Shown here piece by piece: positions 58,822-64,000 of a DNA stretch of 64,000 nt; position 1 is the first letter of the stretch; each line of letters opens with the position of its first letter. The notes beneath the pieces are model-generated. The model did no database searches and was not told where the DNA came from. It was given only the letters and a program-made list of their open reading frames with translations. The stretch lies in the NCBI RefSeq assembly GCF_014352875.1, contig NZ_CP060695.1, positions 1,457,501 through 1,521,500 of the forward strand, written 5' to 3'. The translations under genes were made by a program, and so were the position numbers. The stretch comes from Polaribacter pectinis. GTDB lineage: Bacteria; Bacteroidota; Bacteroidia; Flavobacteriales; Flavobacteriaceae.

Positions 58822-58930
58822 TACATTTGTAGTATCAATTTTTTAATTGAAATCACTTAACTACAAATTAGTTGTGATAGAAAAAGTAGAAGTTAAAAGC
58901 CTCATTTCTTGTTAGAAATGAGGCTTTTTA
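58822..58930 (+). ncRNA. candidate small RNA with three hairpins
   Basis: A -7 element TACATTTG (58822-58829; TTC in place of TTG at 18 nt) is followed by three stems. Hairpin 1 is TCAATT-TTTT-AATTGA (58835-58850). Hairpin 2 is ATCAC-TT-AACTA/TAGTTGTGAT (58852-58878), 10 bp with a 2-nt bulge. Hairpin 3 is a 13-bp stem, AAGCCTCATTTCT/AGAAATGAGGCTT, with a T tail (58895-58929). No reading frame is present. The last hairpin may also serve as the terminator for the flanking genes. Confidence 0.5.
58895..58930. terminator. bidirectional terminator between secreted-protein gene and ettA
   Basis: A 13-bp stem with a 4-nt loop, a T-run on the plus strand and TTTTAACTT on the minus strand. It lies 24 nt beyond the ettA stop on the minus strand. 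Confidence 0.85.
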
Positions 58931-58953
58931 TTTACATTAAATAGTAATAAACT

Positions 58954-60645
58954 TTATCTAATCAACTTCTTATACTTAATACGTTTTGGCATTAAATCTC
59001 CACCTAAACGTTTCTTCTTATTCTCTTCATAATCAGAGAATGAACCTTCAAAGAAATAAACTTCACTATTTCCTTCAAACGCTAAAATATGTGTACAAAC
59101 TCTATCTAAAAACCATCTATCGTGACTAATAACCACTGCACAACCAGCAAAGTTTTCTAAACCTTCTTCTAATGCTCTTAAAGTATTTACATCTAAATCA
59201 TTTGTTGGCTCATCTAAAAGTAAAACGTTCCCTTCTTCTTTTAAGGTCATTGCTAAATGCAAACGGTTTCTTTCTCCTCCAGATAATGTAGAAACTTTTT
59301 TATTTTGCTCACTTCCAGAGAAATTAAAACGACTTAAATAAGCACGAGAATTAACTTGCTTTCCTCCCATCATTACTAAATCTTGTCCATCAGAAAAATT
59401 CTCCCAAATTGTTTTATCAGGGTTTATATCTGAATGGTCTTGATCTACATAAGCAATCTTTGTAGTTTCACCTACTTTAAATTCACCAGCATCAGGAGTT
59501 TCTTCTCCCATAATCATTCTAAAAATAGTTGTTTTACCAGCACCATTTGGTCCAATAATTCCAACAATTCCTGCTTGAGGCAAATTAAATTCTAAATTTT
59601 CATATAATAATTTATCTCCATATGCTTTAGAAACTCCTGCAGCTTCTATTACATTTGTTCCTAAACGTGGTCCATTAGGAATATAAATTTCTAATTTTTC
59701 ATCAACTTGTTTTTGGTCTTGACTCATTAACTTGTCGTAATTCTTCAAACGTGCTTTCTGCTTTGTTTGACGACCTTTTGCTCCTTGACGAACCCAATCT
59801 AACTCTCGTTCTAAAGTTTTCTGACGTTTTGAAGCAGTTTTGCTTTCTTGCGCCATTCTTTGAGATTTTTGGTCTAACCAAGAAGAGTAATTACCTTTCC
59901 AAGGAATTCCTTCACCTCTATCTAATTCTAAAATCCAACCTGCAACATTATCCAAGAAATATCTATCATGTGTTACTGCAATTACAGTTCCTTTATATTG
60001 TGCTAAATGGTGCTCTAACCAATGTACAGATTCTGCATCTAAGTGGTTCGTTGGCTCATCTAGTAATAAAATTTCTGGTTCTTGTAATAATAATCTACAA
60101 AGTGCAACACGTCTTTTTTCTCCACCAGATAAAACTCCGATTTTTTTATCAGAATCTGGAGTTCTTAAAGCATCCATTGCAATTTCTAACTTGGTATCTA
60201 ATTCCCACGCATTTGCAGCATCAATTTTATCTTGAAGCTCTGCTTGTTGCGCCATTAGTTTTTCCATCTTATCAGCATCAGAATATACTTCCTCTAAACC
60301 AAACATGTCGTTTATTTTGTTGTATTCATCTAAAATAGCAACAGTTTCTGCAACACCTTCTTTAACAATTTCTAAAACTGTTTTTTCTGGATCTAGTTGT
60401 GGCTCTTGTTCTAAATAACCTACTTTATAACCAGGAGAAAAAGTTACATCTCCTTGAAAATTCTTTTCTACACCAGCAATAATTTTTAATAAAGTTGATT
60501 TTCCTGAACCATTTAAACCAAGAATACCAATTTTTGCTCCATAGAAAAAACTTAAATAAATGTCTTTTAAAACTTGTTTTCCAGTAGATTGATAAGTTTT
60601 AGACAACTTATTCATCGAAAAGATCACTTTCTTATCGTCACTCAT
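58954..60645 (-). CDS. ettA: ABC-F protein EttA (translational throttle)
   Basis: A ribosome-associated ATPase that gates the first elongation step according to energy state. The product is 563 residues with two ABC domains: Walker A GLNGSGKST and GPNGAGKTT, signatures LSGGEKRR and LSGGERNR, Walker B LLLLDEPTNHLD and VLLLDEPTNDLD. A linker (about 235-320) contains the basic RQKTLERELDWVRQGAKGRQTKQKARL. Length and motif spacing fit EttA rather than antibiotic-resistance ABC-F proteins. Confidence 0.95.
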   Translation of the reverse strand: MSDDKKVIFSMNKLSKTYQSTGKQVLKDIYLSFFYGAKIGILGLNGSGKSTLLKIIAGVEKNFQGDVTFSPGYKVGYLEQEPQLDPEKTVLEIVKEGVAETVAILDEYNKINDMFGLEEVYSDADKMEKLMAQQAELQDKIDAANAWELDTKLEIAMDALRTPDSDKKIGVLSGGEKRRVALCRLLLQEPEILLLDEPTNHLDAESVHWLEHHLAQYKGTVIAVTHDRYFLDNVAGWILELDRGEGIPWKGNYSSWLDQKSQRMAQESKTASKRQKTLERELDWVRQGAKGRQTKQKARLKNYDKLMSQDQKQVDEKLEIYIPNGPRLGTNVIEAAGVSKAYGDKLLYENLEFNLPQAGIVGIIGPNGAGKTTIFRMIMGEETPDAGEFKVGETTKIAYVDQDHSDINPDKTIWENFSDGQDLVMMGGKQVNSRAYLSRFNFSGSEQNKKVSTLSGGERNRLHLAMTLKEEGNVLLLDEPTNDLDVNTLRALEEGLENFAGCAVVISHDRWFLDRVCTHILAFEGNSEVYFFEGSFSDYEENKKKRLGGDLMPKRIKYKKLIR

Positions 60646-60702
60646 ATTTTATATTTTTAATTTTTATTGAAAATTGCTACTAAAAACGTAGACTTAATTA
60701 TT

Positions 60703-60885
60703 TTAAACTCTTCCTTTTAAAGCATTAAAAACCCAAGCAATTGCAAAGAAACCTGCTCCAACTGATGCAAATCCCCATCCAGCAACATCATCATACCTAA
60801 ATGCCCCTAATGCTATTAGGCCTAATCCTACCAATATCATTATAAAAGTTGCCCAGCCTAAAACTGTATTTTTATTCATTCCCAT
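60703..60885 (-). CDS. CAL67264 family membrane protein
   Basis: 60 residues with two hydrophobic helices (about 8-28 and 34-54): MGMNKNTVLGWATFIMIL, then GWGFASVGAGFFAIAWVF. This matches the short flavobacterial CAL67264 family, named after a locus tag; function unknown. A near-match to the -7 element lies upstream. It is about 57 nt upstream of ettA on the same strand. Confidence 0.85.
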   Translation of the reverse strand: MGMNKNTVLGWATFIMILVGLGLIALGAFRYDDVAGWGFASVGAGFFAIAWVFNALKGRV

Positions 60886-61060
60886 AATTCTTCTCTGTTA
60901 GTTCGTTAGTTAGTTAATCGACAAATATCGCTAAATTATTTTGGAAGTTCAACTGGAAAAATGGTAAAAATGCTTATCTCAAAAAAATAGATTATTAAAT
61001 AACCATTTATGAGAACAACAATTTTATTAATTGATTTTAATGTGAAGTGCTTATAGCTAA

Positions 61061-61612
61061 TTAGTAACGACCTCTACCTCCTCTGCTTCGATTTCTATTT
61101 CCCATCGAACTTTGGTTTTGGTTATTATTACTTTTTGGTGGTTTAGGTAGTAACTCTTGTTTCTTTTTCTTTTGATACTTTAACCATTTCTTATATTGCT
61201 TTTTAGATAAAACATCTTTTAAAGACTTATTTAATTTGTCTTCATTTTTTTTAACCGAGTCTCTAATTGGTATAATTGTTTCCTCTATTTGCTTTCTAAG
61301 CTTCATTGCTAAATCTCTATCTGAACTAGCTTGTTCTCCTAAAGTATTAACAACCATTTCTAGGTCTTGAAGTTTTTGAAAATTTAAAAAAGAAACATCC
61401 TTAATTTTATTGTTATAAACTCTTAAAGACTTTTTAGTTAAGTTTCCTATTTCGTCTTTCTTAACTTTTATTTTATCAATAACTTCGTTTGAATCATAAT
61501 AAAAAATATTAGCTGCGTTTTTAGCAATATATTTAGGCATTTTAGGTGCTTCTTGTGAAAAAGCAACAAAATTTATTAAAAATACCAGTATAATTATTAA
61601 TGATTTTTTCAT
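61061..61612 (-). CDS. secreted coiled-coil protein, hypothetical
   Basis: 183 residues with a signal peptide (1-19, ending AFSQ), a long charged helical region (about 40-150) likely to form a coiled coil, and a low-complexity C-terminus rich in Asn, Gly and Arg (NRNRSRGGRGRY). The helical part, with KKQYKKWLKYQKKK, resembles Spy/CpxP-like periplasmic proteins, but I cannot confirm that. Confidence 0.7.
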   Translation of the reverse strand: MKKSLIIILVFLINFVAFSQEAPKMPKYIAKNAANIFYYDSNEVIDKIKVKKDEIGNLTKKSLRVYNNKIKDVSFLNFQKLQDLEMVVNTLGEQASSDRDLAMKLRKQIEETIIPIRDSVKKNEDKLNKSLKDVLSKKQYKKWLKYQKKKKQELLPKPPKSNNNQNQSSMGNRNRSRGGRGRY

Positions 61613-61648
61613 CTCAATATTTATTTAAGTGACAAAAGTAAGAAAACA

Positions 61649-64000
<2,352 letters not shown>

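Overview
The window looks like a chromosomal segment of a marine member of the Flavobacteriaceae (Bacteroidota), perhaps close to Polaribacter or Tenacibaculum. The evidence is strong AT-richness, Bacteroidota-type promoters (TTG, 17-19 nt, TAnnTTTG), no Shine-Dalgarno sequences, frequent TTG starts, a T9SS-secreted giant adhesin, a TonB-receptor/DUF4249 pair, and family-restricted proteins (DUF4294, DUF6095, DUF6695, CAL67264). No phage, insertion sequence, CRISPR array or tRNA gene was found.

Layout. 1-444 is the 5' end of a 16S rRNA gene leaving the window on the minus strand, served by three tandem promoters (693-995). 1.3-6.8 kb holds a structured RNA element, a DUF4294 protein, ligA, a conserved hypothetical gene, a second RNA element of the same type, and gap with an 18-bp palindromic operator. 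6.8-15 kb holds an HtrA protease, dapF-GNAT-mltG-DUF2279, a transglycosylase-like gene, an RsmI-like methylase, a low-molecular-weight tyrosine phosphatase and dnaA. 15-22.4 kb holds a thioesterase, DUF2200, a compact minus-strand operon (LEA2 lipoprotein, ribD, HAD, EamA, YigZ), then GNAT-cls-prmC. 22.6-32.2 kb holds a 7TM/LuxR regulator, a small secreted protein and a 2488-residue mosaic adhesin. 32.3-48.9 kb holds an FAD oxidoreductase, a RimB-RimK-desuccinylase triad, a TonB-C-like repeat protein, trmD, a GT39 glycosyltransferase, rplS, icd, a TonB receptor with DUF4249 partner, murQ, DUF6095 and DUF6695.

The most interesting region is 49.0-57.0 kb. Two convergent operons meet with a 4-nt overlap. 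One encodes an exported ATP-grasp/phosphohistidine dikinase-like protein and a PBP/beta-lactamase-fold protein. The other encodes a second beta-lactamase-fold protein and an ATP/ADP-translocase-like transporter fused to HEAT repeats. A periplasmic ATP-using pathway is a testable hypothesis. The right end holds DinB, a secreted repeat protein behind a sigma-54-like promoter, a candidate sRNA, ettA, a CAL67264 membrane protein, a coiled-coil secreted protein, fadH with an 18-bp palindrome, and the C-terminus of a pirin.

All identifications come from reading the sequence. No database search, folding program or alignment was run.
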